NCBI GenBank assembly: GCA_002427815.1
Contig: DIZF01000016.1
Location: 107,801-171,800 of the forward strand
Reading direction: 5' to 3'
Source: Ramlibacter tataouinensis
GTDB lineage: Bacteria > Pseudomonadota > Gammaproteobacteria > Burkholderiales > Burkholderiaceae_C
DNA length: 64,000 nucleotides
Shown here: one piece after another, positions 32,364 to 41,066 of the stretch
Position numbering within the stretch: the first letter of the stretch is position 1
Layout: each line of letters starts with the position of its first letter
Position numbers and translations under genes: made by a program
Notes under the pieces: generated by a model
Seen by the model: the letters and a program-made list of their open reading frames with translations, nothing else
The model's database searches: none
What the model was told of the DNA's origin: nothing

Positions 32364-33304
32364 TGGGCGGGCCTGTGCGTGAAATCGATCTGGCCATTGT
32401 CGGCGCCGGCGTCGCCGGTTTGACCGCCGCGATCGTGGCTGCGCAGCACGGGCTGCAAGTCCTCGTGATCGAGCGCACGGGTGCCGGCGGGCAGGTGCTG
32501 AACGTGGAGCAGGTCGCCAACTGCCCCGGCTTTCCGCAGGGCGTGTCGGGCTTCGAGCTCGGGCCCCTGCTGCAGGAGCAGGCGGAGGCGGCCGGCGCGC
32601 AATTCCAGCTCGACACCGTCGAGGGCATCGACCCGGTGCCCGGTGGCCGCCACGTGGTGCGCTGCACGGACGAGACGGTCGCGGCCCGCGCAGTGCTGGT
32701 GGCCGCGGGTTCGACCCGGCGGCTCCTGGGCGTGCCCGGTGAAGACAGACTCGAAGGCCGTGGTGTGTCGCACTGCGCGTCGTGCGATGGGCCCCTGTTT
32801 CGCGGCCAGCCGGTGTGCGTGGCCGGCGGCGGCGATTCGGCGTTCGGCGAAGCGCTGGTGCTGGCGGGCCATGCAAGCCGGGTCACCATCGTGTTCCGGG
32901 AAGAACAGCCGCATGCCCAGCGGTACCTCGTGCAGGCAGTGGCTGCCATGCCCAACGTCGAACTGGTCCGCCGGTGCGAGATCCTCGAGATCACCGGCGA
33001 CGACAGCGGCGTGACCGGAGTGCGGCTGCAGGTTGCCGGCGAGCCCACGGGCGCCCTGCCGGTGCGCGGCGTCTTCGTTTATGCGGGGCTGGCCCCCGAC
33101 ACCGGGTTCCTGGGCGGCGCGCTGCAACTGGACACGGCCGGCCGCATCGAGACCGACGCCGCCTTGCGCGCCAGTGTTCCCGGCATCTTCGCCGCCGGCG
33201 ACATTCGGGCCGGCTCACCCTGTCTGCTCGCAGCGGCCTGCGGCGACGGTGCGATGGCTGCCGCATCCGCCTTCCGCTACCTCGAAGACAGCCTCCCTTG
33301 TTAA
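32363..33304 (+). CDS. Thioredoxin-reductase-like flavoprotein
   Basis: This 313-residue protein has an FAD motif (IVGAGVAGLTAAIVAA), the redox pair HCASCDG (Cys138, Cys141), an NADPH site VAGGGDSAFGEALVLA and the terminal FAD segment GIFAAGDIRAG. CASC replaces the CATC usual in TrxB, and no canonical thioredoxin is adjacent. The ATG shares one base with the TGA of the UGSC-like gene (TGATG), so that protein with its CSTC site is the likely electron acceptor. Confidence 0.9.
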   Translation: MGGPVREIDLAIVGAGVAGLTAAIVAAQHGLQVLVIERTGAGGQVLNVEQVANCPGFPQGVSGFELGPLLQEQAEAAGAQFQLDTVEGIDPVPGGRHVVRCTDETVAARAVLVAAGSTRRLLGVPGEDRLEGRGVSHCASCDGPLFRGQPVCVAGGGDSAFGEALVLAGHASRVTIVFREEQPHAQRYLVQAVAAMPNVELVRRCEILEITGDDSGVTGVRLQVAGEPTGALPVRGVFVYAGLAPDTGFLGGALQLDTAGRIETDAALRASVPGIFAAGDIRAGSPCLLAAACGDGAMAAASAFRYLEDSLPC

Positions 33305-33377
33305 ACCCCTTGCAGGTCCCCGCGCTGTTCTGCCCGCAAAGGCTTGCGCATGCGCCGCCGCGGCCTATACTTGTAGA

Positions 33378-33545
33378 ATGAACCAACTGGTACATTCCAG
33401 CAGACTGCCGGCCAGCCTTCGCGGGAACGAGCCGGCAAGGGAGACCCGTCGCACCAACGACCCCGAACGAACCAAAGCCAACGTCTCGGCCCTACAGGGC
33501 GGCACACTTGGAATGTCCTCGATGAACTCCGGTACCTTTCCATGA
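33378..33545 (+). pseudogene. Truncated TetR gene with its own promoter
   Basis: The first 36 codons (MNQLVHSS.., then RRTNDPERTKAN) match the start of the intact TetR at 56933 (MNHLVHTK.., then GRTNDPERTKAN). After that the frame runs into 19 unrelated residues. Upstream, the -10 box TATACT (33366) lies exactly 12 bases before ATG, as in the intact copy, and the surrounding sequence is also conserved. The helix-turn-helix is lost, so it encodes no repressor. The shikimate dehydrogenase gene follows and now probably uses this promoter. Confidence 0.8.
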
Positions 33546-34378
33546 TGATCAACGGCCAGACCGAGGTGATCGCCCATCTGGGCTATCCCACCCACTCCTT
33601 CAAGGCGCCGATGATCTACAACCCGTACTTCGAGTCGGTCGGCGTGAACGCGGTGGTGGTGCCGATGGGTTGCCGGCCCGAATCGTTTCCGCAGGTCCTG
33701 CGCAGCCTGTTCACCCTGGAGAACATCCGCGGCGCGCTGATCACGATGCCCCACAAGGTCAGCGTGGTCAGCCTGCTCGACGAAGTCACCCCTACGGTGC
33801 GCGTGGCGGGCGCCTGCAATGCGGTCAAGCGCGCCGCCGACGGCCGCCTGGTGGGCGACATGTTCGATGGCGCCGGCTTCGTGCGCGGGCTGCAGCGCAA
33901 AGGTCTGGAGTTGCGCGGCGCGCGCGGGTTGGTGGTGGGCTGCGGCGGTGTGGGCTCGGCCATTGCAGCCTCACTGGCCGGGGCCGGGCTCGGCGCCATC
34001 GCGCTGCACGACGCCCAGCCGGCAGCGGCCGAGGCGCTGGCACAGCGACTGAAGACTCATTACCCCGCCATCGAAGTGACCACCGGCAGCAACGACCCGG
34101 CGGGAATGGCACTGGCCGTCAACGCCACCCCGTTGGGGATGAACGCGGGCGATCCCATGCCGATGGACATATCGCGCCTCGAGTCCCACACCTTCGTCGG
34201 CGAAGTCGTGATGAAGTCCGAGGTGACTCCGTTTCTCGCCGCTGCACAGGCGCGCGGGTGCCGCGTGCAGATAGGCACAGACATGTTGTTCGAGATGATC
34301 CCCGCTTACCTCGAGTTCTTCGGCTTTCCGACCACGACGGCGGAGATCCTGCGATCCGTCGCGCGGCTGCAGTACTGA
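33542..34378 (+). CDS. Shikimate/quinate dehydrogenase-like protein (AroE family)
   Basis: This 278-residue protein has ITMPHKVSV with the catalytic Lys72, AGACNAVKR, GDMFDGAGF with the catalytic Asp109, and a Rossmann motif GCGGVGSAIAAS. The substrate loop is THSFKAP instead of the biosynthetic HSLSP, which points to a catabolic or altered-specificity enzyme. It directly follows the truncated TetR and is convergent with the dehydroshikimate dehydratase gene. Oxidation of shikimate or quinate to the 3-dehydro acid is the likely role. Confidence 0.88.
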   Translation: MMINGQTEVIAHLGYPTHSFKAPMIYNPYFESVGVNAVVVPMGCRPESFPQVLRSLFTLENIRGALITMPHKVSVVSLLDEVTPTVRVAGACNAVKRAADGRLVGDMFDGAGFVRGLQRKGLELRGARGLVVGCGGVGSAIAASLAGAGLGAIALHDAQPAAAEALAQRLKTHYPAIEVTTGSNDPAGMALAVNATPLGMNAGDPMPMDISRLESHTFVGEVVMKSEVTPFLAAAQARGCRVQIGTDMLFEMIPAYLEFFGFPTTTAEILRSVARLQY

Positions 34379-34466
34379 TCTTTTCCGCTGCGCTTGGGGC
34401 TGGCGCAATTGGTGTCGAGGTATCTGTCCGCGACTGGACCGACCGAAGGCCGGGCCCGCTTGCGCT

Positions 34467-35378
34467 TCAGGCGGTGCGGCTGGAACTCTGACGCAACCGG
34501 ATGCGGCCGGGCAACGGGACTGAGCGGCGCAACACCTCCTCGCCCAGCCATTCCGACGCCGCACGGGCGCGCTGCGCGACCAGCGGCAGAGGCAGTTGCT
34601 GGTAGTCGTCGTTGAAGACCTCGAAGCTGTAGTCCCCCCGGTACCCGAGCGCTGCCAGGCGCATCACCAGATCAGTCAACTCCGGGCTGTGCATGCCCTC
34701 ACCCGGAAAGACGCGAGACTGCTGCGTGGTCACCCTGCCGGTGTTGTCGGAACGCGTCTCCGGTTGCATGAAATCGGCCAGCCGCACGACGAAGATCCTG
34801 TCCGGCTCGATCAGTTCAAGTTCGTCCAACGGGGTCTGGCTCACCAGCGTGTGAGCGCTGTCGATGGCGAGTCCCAGATTGGGCGCGTCGGCCCGGCAGA
34901 CCACATCCCAGGCGGTGGCGAAGTCAGTGACCCTGCGGCTCCAGCTCATGCCCTCGTAGGCTATTTTCAGGCCCAGCGGGACCGCCAGGATGGCCAGTTT
35001 GCGCAAATCGCGGGCAATGGCGTCCAGATCCTGTGCGGCAACGCTGTTCGTCGACGATGCAACGAGCAGCAGGGGCGCGCCAAGCGTAGACGCCATCTGC
35101 ATCATGGCCTTGGCGACTTCCACCTTGTAATCGTGCTGGCGCCCTGACAGCCCCTCGTAGTCCCGCAGCCACTGGAAGCCCGTGACCCGCAGGCCGCTGG
35201 ACTTGACGGCTTCCACGGCCGCATCCATGCCACCACTGTGGCCGACGATGTCGCTGGCCTCGATCATTACCTGTTCGAACCCCGCCTCGCGGATCGCCTT
35301 CAGCTTGCCCTCGAGCGGGCCGGCAAGGGTCACGGTGGCCATGCCGAAATCATCGAAATTGCCGCTGCGCTGGCTCAT
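34467..35378 (-). CDS. 3-Dehydroshikimate dehydratase-like TIM barrel (QuiC N-domain/AsbF type)
   Basis: This 303-residue AP-endonuclease-type TIM barrel has MATVTLAGPLEGKLKAIREAGF, LRVTGFQWLRDYEGLSG, IAYEGMSW (Glu142), LAIDSAHT (Asp173) and YSFEVFND (Glu253), as in QuiC1-type dehydratases that make protocatechuate. At the fourth metal-ligand position, usually a Gln in VQxAD, it has Arg199 (VVRLAD), so activity may be altered. It overlaps the HPPD-like gene by 4 nt; in Pseudomonas QuiC1 these two domains are one protein. Confidence 0.8.
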   Translation of the reverse strand: MSQRSGNFDDFGMATVTLAGPLEGKLKAIREAGFEQVMIEASDIVGHSGGMDAAVEAVKSSGLRVTGFQWLRDYEGLSGRQHDYKVEVAKAMMQMASTLGAPLLLVASSTNSVAAQDLDAIARDLRKLAILAVPLGLKIAYEGMSWSRRVTDFATAWDVVCRADAPNLGLAIDSAHTLVSQTPLDELELIEPDRIFVVRLADFMQPETRSDNTGRVTTQQSRVFPGEGMHSPELTDLVMRLAALGYRGDYSFEVFNDDYQQLPLPLVAQRARAASEWLGEEVLRRSVPLPGRIRLRQSSSRTA

Positions 35379-36259
35379 GATGCTGCCCGCGCGTCGTGCA
35401 CCAGCTCGAACGTCAAGCCGCTCAACGGTTTGGTGAGCGCCCCGCGCACGCCGCTGCGCACGTGTTCGCTCTCGATAAATTCCACGCCTCGCTGCTGCAG
35501 TGCCGCGACGGCTGTGGGAACGTCCGGTGCGCCCAGGCCGATGCGTTGCAGCATCTCCTCGCTTTCGACTTCGTCGAGGCCAGGCGGCGGTTCGACCAGC
35601 TGCAGGAAAAAGGTCCGGCACGGGCTGGCCAGAATCTTGCCGTCGGGCATGATGCCGAAGCGTTCGTCGTCGGGCAGCTCGGCGAAGCCGAAGAGCTCCC
35701 GGTAGAACTCGCACCAGTCCGCCATCCGGTCGAAGTTGATGTATTGCACGAGGCCGAACCAGTGCAGGCCCGCCAACGCCGGCGGCTGGCGGTCCGCTCC
35801 CGGGATGGGGACGAAGTCGACATCCCAGATCGAGAATTCCCGATAGCGGTCGACGAGATAGATCCTGCTGCCGCCCACTCCGTGGATCGCGGGGATGTTG
35901 AGCTCCATCACTTCGACGTGCGCGGGCACGGCCCAGGCACCACGGTCCAGGGCATGTGCGTACGCCATCGCCGCATCCTTGACGCGGAAGGCTACCGCGG
36001 CGATCACAGGCACCTCTCGCGGTTGAACGCTCCCCCGGCTTGGGTTGGCATGGGCATTGATCACCACGTTCATCGTGCCCTGGCGGTACAGCAGCACTTC
36101 GCGCGAGCGGTGGCGTGCGACCGGGTGGAACCCCATCGTCTCCAGCGCCTGACCGACCGCCTGCGGCCGGGAGGTGGCGTACTCTATGAATTCGATGCCG
36201 TCCAGGCCCAGCGGATTGGTTGCCCCGAGGTGAATTTCTCGTTCTATCGGCTCGGACAT
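35375..36259 (-). CDS. HPPD-like VOC protein (separated C-terminal domain of QuiC1 type)
   Basis: This 294-residue protein has two vicinal-oxygen-chelate modules. LDGIEFIEYATSRPQAV starts the first, LHWFGLVQYINFDRMADW the second, with LTFELVHD near the end. This is the layout of 4-hydroxyphenylpyruvate dioxygenase and of the C-terminal half of QuiC1 dehydroshikimate dehydratase. The SD GGAGGAAT supports the ATG at 36259 over one at 36289. The stop overlaps the TIM-barrel start. It is more likely an accessory to the dehydratase than a true HPPD, because no tyrosine genes are near. Confidence 0.8.
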   Translation of the reverse strand: MSEPIEREIHLGATNPLGLDGIEFIEYATSRPQAVGQALETMGFHPVARHRSREVLLYRQGTMNVVINAHANPSRGSVQPREVPVIAAVAFRVKDAAMAYAHALDRGAWAVPAHVEVMELNIPAIHGVGGSRIYLVDRYREFSIWDVDFVPIPGADRQPPALAGLHWFGLVQYINFDRMADWCEFYRELFGFAELPDDERFGIMPDGKILASPCRTFFLQLVEPPPGLDEVESEEMLQRIGLGAPDVPTAVAALQQRGVEFIESEHVRSGVRGALTKPLSGLTFELVHDARAAS

Positions 36260-36504
36260 CGGTATTCCTCCATACAAGAAAGGAGCCATTCAATCAAGCC
36301 AGCACCACTGCAGCGCGTGAATGCGGGTAAACACCAAGCAGCGGCGCACCAGCGATTGGCAGGTCGCATTTGCCATCTCGCCAGCTTCTGAAGCGCAGCA
36401 GCTGCGATGGAACCAGGATGGGCAGCCGGGCGCTGGTCCTGTTCCTGCCTCGATTGTCTGCGAACTTCGGCCGCGGCATTTCGGGCGTTCGCCCGGGGCT
36501 GGGA

Positions 36505-37587
36505 TCAGGAATGCCTGCTGGGTCTGTCATTCGTCGGACCTGATTGCGTTGGACCCGCAGCTGAAGCCGGCAGTGCATGCCAGGCGCCGCTGCGCGCGGA
36601 CTCGAACAGTGCTTCGATGGTTCGGAGAATCAGGAGCGAATCCTCGATGGGCCAACGCGGCACATCGTGACCGAGCAGCAGCCTGGAAAAGCGCTCGACC
36701 TGAAGCGCATACTGGTTTACCGGTTCAAACCTGAAAATCGTGGCTGGAAATGACCCGACGCTTGCAGCATCGCCAAGCTCGATGCTGCAAGCCGTGGGGC
36801 GAGCCTGTGCGTACGGGAAATCGAAGCGCAGCCAGCCGTTTGCGCCCAGCACGGACAGCTGCTGGTGCGAACCCCAGCCGGACGGTCCCGACTGCGAGGC
36901 CACCGTGAAGGCTGCGTGCCGATCGCCGTAGTCAAGCAGGGCGCTGGACAGCCGGTCCACACCGAACGCCGGGTCGTACTCGAGCGCGGCCACCACCCGG
37001 GTCGGCTGGCACTTGAAAACAAGGTTGCAGGCGCTGATCGCATAGGAGCCAAGATCGAACATTGCGCCACCCCCGACGGCCGGGTTGTTGCGGATGTCGG
37101 TCGGGTCGAGGAACTGCTTTGCGAGCACGGCATGCACGGCCCGCACCTCACCGATGGTCCCGGCCGCAAGGAGCTCGTCCAGCTTTTCCCACTGAGCATG
37201 ATTGCGGTAGGCGAAGGCTTCCTCGATGTGCATGCCCGTGCGGTCGCGCACCGCGCAAAGCTGCGCCACCTCGCCGGCCGTCAGGCAGAGCGGTTTTTCG
37301 CACAACACATGCTTGCCGGCTTCCAGCGCCCGCAGCGACCACTCGAAGTGCAGCTGGTTCGGCAGCGGAATGTAGACCGCATCAATGTCCGGATCACCAA
37401 GCAATTCTTCATAGCCGGTGTAAACGCGCGGCACACCGAGCAGCCGCGCCACAGCGTGGCCTTTCGAGCCATCGCGCGACGCAAGCGCAAGCAGCGTCGC
37501 GCTTGCGGCATCGTTGAGTGCCGGCATCGTGCGTTCGACCGCAATCCTGGCGGCGCCAAGAACCCCCCAATTTATCGTCTTCTTCAT
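36505..37587 (-). CDS. Gfo/Idh/MocA-family oxidoreductase
   Basis: This 360-residue protein has an N-terminal Rossmann fold (INWGVLGAARIAVERTM), AVYIPLPNQLHFEWSLRAL and the EKP motif VLCEKPLCL. A substrate domain follows with AVGGGAMFDLGSYAIS. It oxidises or reduces a polyol, sugar or cyclic hydroxy acid with NAD(P). A 245-base gap without visible features separates it from the HPPD-like gene on the same strand. The substrate cannot be told. Confidence 0.9.
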   Translation of the reverse strand: MKKTINWGVLGAARIAVERTMPALNDAASATLLALASRDGSKGHAVARLLGVPRVYTGYEELLGDPDIDAVYIPLPNQLHFEWSLRALEAGKHVLCEKPLCLTAGEVAQLCAVRDRTGMHIEEAFAYRNHAQWEKLDELLAAGTIGEVRAVHAVLAKQFLDPTDIRNNPAVGGGAMFDLGSYAISACNLVFKCQPTRVVAALEYDPAFGVDRLSSALLDYGDRHAAFTVASQSGPSGWGSHQQLSVLGANGWLRFDFPYAQARPTACSIELGDAASVGSFPATIFRFEPVNQYALQVERFSRLLLGHDVPRWPIEDSLLILRTIEALFESARSGAWHALPASAAGPTQSGPTNDRPSRHS

Positions 37588-37674
37588 TCGTGGTCTTTCA
37601 CCCTATGCGAGGCTCATGGCCGGCCACGCTCAGCGAACTTGCAGTCGAAAGCACGATGTCAAATGACAACGACG

Positions 37675-38619
37675 CTACGTTGCGTAAACGCCCTGCACCC
37701 ACCCCTTGGGCAGGCCCGCCTCCGGCGTCATGCCATAGATTGGCTCACCCGGCAGACCGGCTTGCAACGCTTCACGCGCCGCGATGACGCGCTGAAGATC
37801 CACACCGGTGCTCACTCCCATGGCCTCAAACATGAAGACCAGATCCTCCGTCACGACGTTGCCCGAAGCGCCGGGCGCGTAAGGGCAACCGCCCAGACCC
37901 CCCAGTGACGAATCGAAGGTACGAACGCCCACGTCGTAGGCCGCCAGGCAGTTGGCCAATCCAAGGCCGCGCGTGTTGTGCATATGGGCCGCGCCGGTCT
38001 TGTCACCGATGGCGCCGCGCACCTTGTTGAACAGGCGGCGCACCTGCGCCGGATTGGCCATGCCCGTGCTGTCGGACAGGCCCGCTTCGTCAGCGCCTGC
38101 GGCAATGCACTGGCTGGCCACCCAGACCACGTCGTCTTCCTTCACCTCGCCCTGGATGGAGCAGCCAAATGCGGTGGAAATGCCGGCCTCGATCTTCACC
38201 CCGGGGGCGATGTCGTCACGCAAGCAGGCGATGGCGCGTACTTCTTCGATCATTTCCTCGCGCGTCCTGCGCACGTTGGCGAACGAGTGGGCGGCGCTGG
38301 CAGAGACCGGAATCGTCAATTTGTGCACCCCGGCCCGCAGGGCGCTCTCGGCGCCGCGGGCGTTGGGCACCAGCGCCATGACGGTCACGCCGGGGTGCGT
38401 GAGCGCGTGGCGCACGACTTCGGCGGTGTCGGCCATTTGCGGCAGCAGCCTGGCCGGAACGAAGGATCCCACTTCGATTTCGCGCAGGCCGCTGGCCACC
38501 AACGCGTCGATCCAGCGCAACTTCTGCGCCGTGGGCATGGTGGCCTTGACCGACTGCAGGCCGTCGCGCGGACCCACTTCGCTGATCAGGACTTCCGGCT
38601 CTCTCACTCGCGCATTCAT
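37675..38619 (-). CDS. HMG-CoA lyase-like enzyme
   Basis: This 314-residue TIM barrel of the HMGL family has VLISEVGPRDGLQSVK at the N-terminus, LREIEVGSFVP, AAHMHNTRGLGLANCL and the signature GLGGCPYAPGASGNVVTEDL with the catalytic Cys. These enzymes cleave 3-hydroxy-3-methylglutaryl-CoA or related acyl-CoAs such as citramalyl- or aromatic-derived adducts. No CoA-transferase is next to it. It precedes an EamA exporter and the acylating aldehyde dehydrogenase in reverse order. Confidence 0.92.
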   Translation of the reverse strand: MNARVREPEVLISEVGPRDGLQSVKATMPTAQKLRWIDALVASGLREIEVGSFVPARLLPQMADTAEVVRHALTHPGVTVMALVPNARGAESALRAGVHKLTIPVSASAAHSFANVRRTREEMIEEVRAIACLRDDIAPGVKIEAGISTAFGCSIQGEVKEDDVVWVASQCIAAGADEAGLSDSTGMANPAQVRRLFNKVRGAIGDKTGAAHMHNTRGLGLANCLAAYDVGVRTFDSSLGGLGGCPYAPGASGNVVTEDLVFMFEAMGVSTGVDLQRVIAAREALQAGLPGEPIYGMTPEAGLPKGWVQGVYAT

Positions 38620-38670
38620 TGTTCGATTCCTTGCAAGAACGTGGATGCCAATCCGTAAGGATGATTCATG

Positions 38671-39573
38671 CTACAGGGCAATGGCGGGTGCCCTGTCCGC
38701 TGTCACTCTTGCGGCCAGGATGCCGCTCGCGATGATGAGTCCCATGGCGAGCCAGCTTCCGGCGGGCACCTCTTCTCCCCAGATGAGAATGCTGAGCAGC
38801 GCCGTGAAAGCTACGGTGCTGTAGGCAAGGCTGCCAACCGTCAGGGTGTCTCCTTCGCTATAGGCGCGCGTCATGGCGAGCTGGCCCAGCGTGCCGCAGG
38901 TGCCCAACCCAAGCAGGATCACGAAGCCATCGAGCCCTACCGAATGGAAGCGTCCGACGAACGCGAAAACCCCGGCTCCCACCGTCGATACAAGTGTGAA
39001 ATACAGGACGATCCGCCAGGCCGGTTCGCCCAGCCGTCCCAGCTGTCTTGTCGTCAGGTAGGCGATGCCGGCACAGAACCCTGATGCCAGGCCCAGAAGC
39101 CCGGCGAGGCTTTGATTGGCGTCGAACGTGGGACGCAGCAAGAGGACGACGCCGACAAAGCCCAGAACAACGGCGACGACAAGCCAGGCCTTCGGTCTTT
39201 CCTTGAACACGACCGCACCAAGCACAACGAGGAACAGCGGCGACGTGTAGTTCAATGTGGTCGCGGTTGACAGTGGCAGCACGCCGATCACATGAAACAG
39301 CAGCAGCATTCCCGCCAGCCCCGCGAGACTTCTCCAGATATGAACGTGCCAGTGCGCTGAATAGGCCGAGAGTCCGTTTGCGCGCACCAGTGCAAAAACC
39401 ACGAGTGCGCCGAACAACGATCGGTAGAAGACCATTTCAGCGCCGGAGAAGTACTTCCCACCCAATTTGACGAAGACCCCCATGCAGGCGAAGAGCAGGC
39501 CCGCTACGATCATCCACAGACTGCCAAGCCTTGGCAGTTCCAACCGTTGGGCCCATGTCCGCGCTTCGCGCAT
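38671..39573 (-). CDS. EamA/DMT-family transporter
   Basis: This 300-residue protein has ten hydrophobic helices in two EamA repeats. The first includes MVFYRSLFGALVVF and LNYTSPLFLVVLGAVVFKERP; the second includes AYSEGDTLTVGSLAYSTVAFTALLSILIWGEEVP. DMT transporters export or import metabolites. The ATG at 39573 is 15 bases from the aldehyde dehydrogenase stop, so the two are probably one operon. Confidence 0.9.
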   Translation of the reverse strand: MREARTWAQRLELPRLGSLWMIVAGLLFACMGVFVKLGGKYFSGAEMVFYRSLFGALVVFALVRANGLSAYSAHWHVHIWRSLAGLAGMLLLFHVIGVLPLSTATTLNYTSPLFLVVLGAVVFKERPKAWLVVAVVLGFVGVVLLLRPTFDANQSLAGLLGLASGFCAGIAYLTTRQLGRLGEPAWRIVLYFTLVSTVGAGVFAFVGRFHSVGLDGFVILLGLGTCGTLGQLAMTRAYSEGDTLTVGSLAYSTVAFTALLSILIWGEEVPAGSWLAMGLIIASGILAARVTADRAPAIAL

Positions 39574-39587
39574 CGACGCTGGGCGAA

Positions 39588-41018
39588 TCAGGCCGCTTCC
39601 AGCTGCGGGTCGTAGAACGGGCCGAACAGCTCTTCGTCCGACGGCCGATCTTCCTTGATCGGCAGCGACACCCAGGTGGTGTTCATATAGTGCTTGAGAT
39701 GAACGTTCTCCGACACGATATTGCCGCCCCAAGTCCCGCAGCCCAGGCTCGACGTCATCGGCATGCCGTTGTTGAATGCGCCGGCGTTGGCCTTCGACTG
39801 GGGCTGTCGAACCATGATGCGGCTGACCGGGGCCGCCAACGCCAACTGGTGGATATGGCTCTGGTCGAAGGAGTAAATGCCACAGGAGTGGCCCTTGCCA
39901 CCCACCTCGTAGATCGCCCGCATCATGTTCAAGGCCTGATCAAAGCTGCCGTACTTGTAGACAGCCAGCAGCGTCGTGAGTTTTTCGCCCGAATAGGGAT
40001 GCGCCTTGCCGATGCCGTCGCCGTGCACGATGATGAACTTGCGATCCGCAGGAATCTCGAACCCGGCCGCGGCCGCGAGTTTCTGCGGCGCGATGGCGAC
40101 CGTGTCGGCCAGGCGGTGCCCCTCGTCGTCCCACATGGCCTTGCGCAGCAAAGCCTTTTCCGGCTCGCTCGCCAGGTAGCCGCCTTCCTTGACGAGTTGC
40201 GCCAGCATCGCGTCGAAGATGCCCTCCTGGATGATCAGGTTACCGTCGGCCGAACAGCCCGAGCCATAGTCGGACGTCTTGCTCAAGCGCGTGTTGCGTG
40301 CGGCCTCCTCGATGTTGGCCGTCTCGTCGACGATCATGGTGGCGTTGCCTGCGCCGACGCCGTAGGCGGGTGTGCCCGAGCTGTACGCTGCGCGGACCAT
40401 CGGTTGTCCGCCGGTGGCCACGACCAGATCCGCGCGCGCCATCAGCGCCTGCGACATGGGGATGTTCACTTTGGTCAGGCATTGCAGGATGTCCGCCGGG
40501 GCGCCTTCACGTTCGAGCGCGTCGCGCATCAGGCGTACCGTTTCGAATGACGTCTTCCTGGCCCGGGGGTGGGGAGAGAAGATCACCACGTCGCGCGCCT
40601 TGATGGCATAGATGGCATTGCCGGCGGGTGTCAGGTCGGGATTGGTCGTGGGCACTATGCAGGCAACGATTCCGGCCGGCTTGCCATACTTGACGATGCC
40701 CTTCTCCGGAAGCTCCTCGATGATGCCGACGCTCTTCTGGCGCAACGCATCGCGCAGCACCCCGCGGATCTTCATGCGTTTGTTCATGCGACTTTCCGGG
40801 TCGCCCAGGCCGCTCTCGGCAATGCCCATCGCGACAAGTTCGGTGAACGTCTTCCTGTTGGAAACCGCCCAGGCCACGGCCTGGCACAGCCGGTCCACGC
40901 GCGCCTGGTCGTAGGTTTCGATGATGGCCAGAGCCTTGCGGGCGCGTTCGAATGCGCCATCCAGCTCGGCTTGCTGATCTTGCCTGAGCTCGCTCTTCGT
41001 CAATTCAGGTGCAGGCAT
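39588..41018 (-). CDS. Acylating aldehyde dehydrogenase (sulfoacetaldehyde dehydrogenase SauS-like)
   Basis: This 476-residue CoA-acylating ALDH has IVACIVPTTNPDLTPAGNAI, VVIFSPHPRARKTS, ATGGQPMVRAAYSSGTPAYG and YGSGCSADGNLII with the catalytic Cys. SLGCGTWGGNIVSENVHLKH near the end is characteristic of the SauS/acetaldehyde-dehydrogenase (acetylating) group. It turns a small aldehyde into an acyl-CoA. It lies 48 bases after a ThDP decarboxylase-like enzyme, which would supply the aldehyde. Sulfoacetaldehyde is a fair but unproven substrate. Confidence 0.88.
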   Translation of the reverse strand: MPAPELTKSELRQDQQAELDGAFERARKALAIIETYDQARVDRLCQAVAWAVSNRKTFTELVAMGIAESGLGDPESRMNKRMKIRGVLRDALRQKSVGIIEELPEKGIVKYGKPAGIVACIVPTTNPDLTPAGNAIYAIKARDVVIFSPHPRARKTSFETVRLMRDALEREGAPADILQCLTKVNIPMSQALMARADLVVATGGQPMVRAAYSSGTPAYGVGAGNATMIVDETANIEEAARNTRLSKTSDYGSGCSADGNLIIQEGIFDAMLAQLVKEGGYLASEPEKALLRKAMWDDEGHRLADTVAIAPQKLAAAAGFEIPADRKFIIVHGDGIGKAHPYSGEKLTTLLAVYKYGSFDQALNMMRAIYEVGGKGHSCGIYSFDQSHIHQLALAAPVSRIMVRQPQSKANAGAFNNGMPMTSSLGCGTWGGNIVSENVHLKHYMNTTWVSLPIKEDRPSDEELFGPFYDPQLEAA

Positions 41019-41066
41019 GCGGTTTCTCCAGGAAGGGCTGATGATCGTTTCGTGGCTCAGGCGGCG

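Noticed and set aside
35375..36259. Reading this gene as a true 4-hydroxyphenylpyruvate dioxygenase
   Set aside because: No homogentisate or tyrosine genes are near. It overlaps a dehydroshikimate-dehydratase-type gene as in the QuiC1 fusion, so an accessory role fits better.
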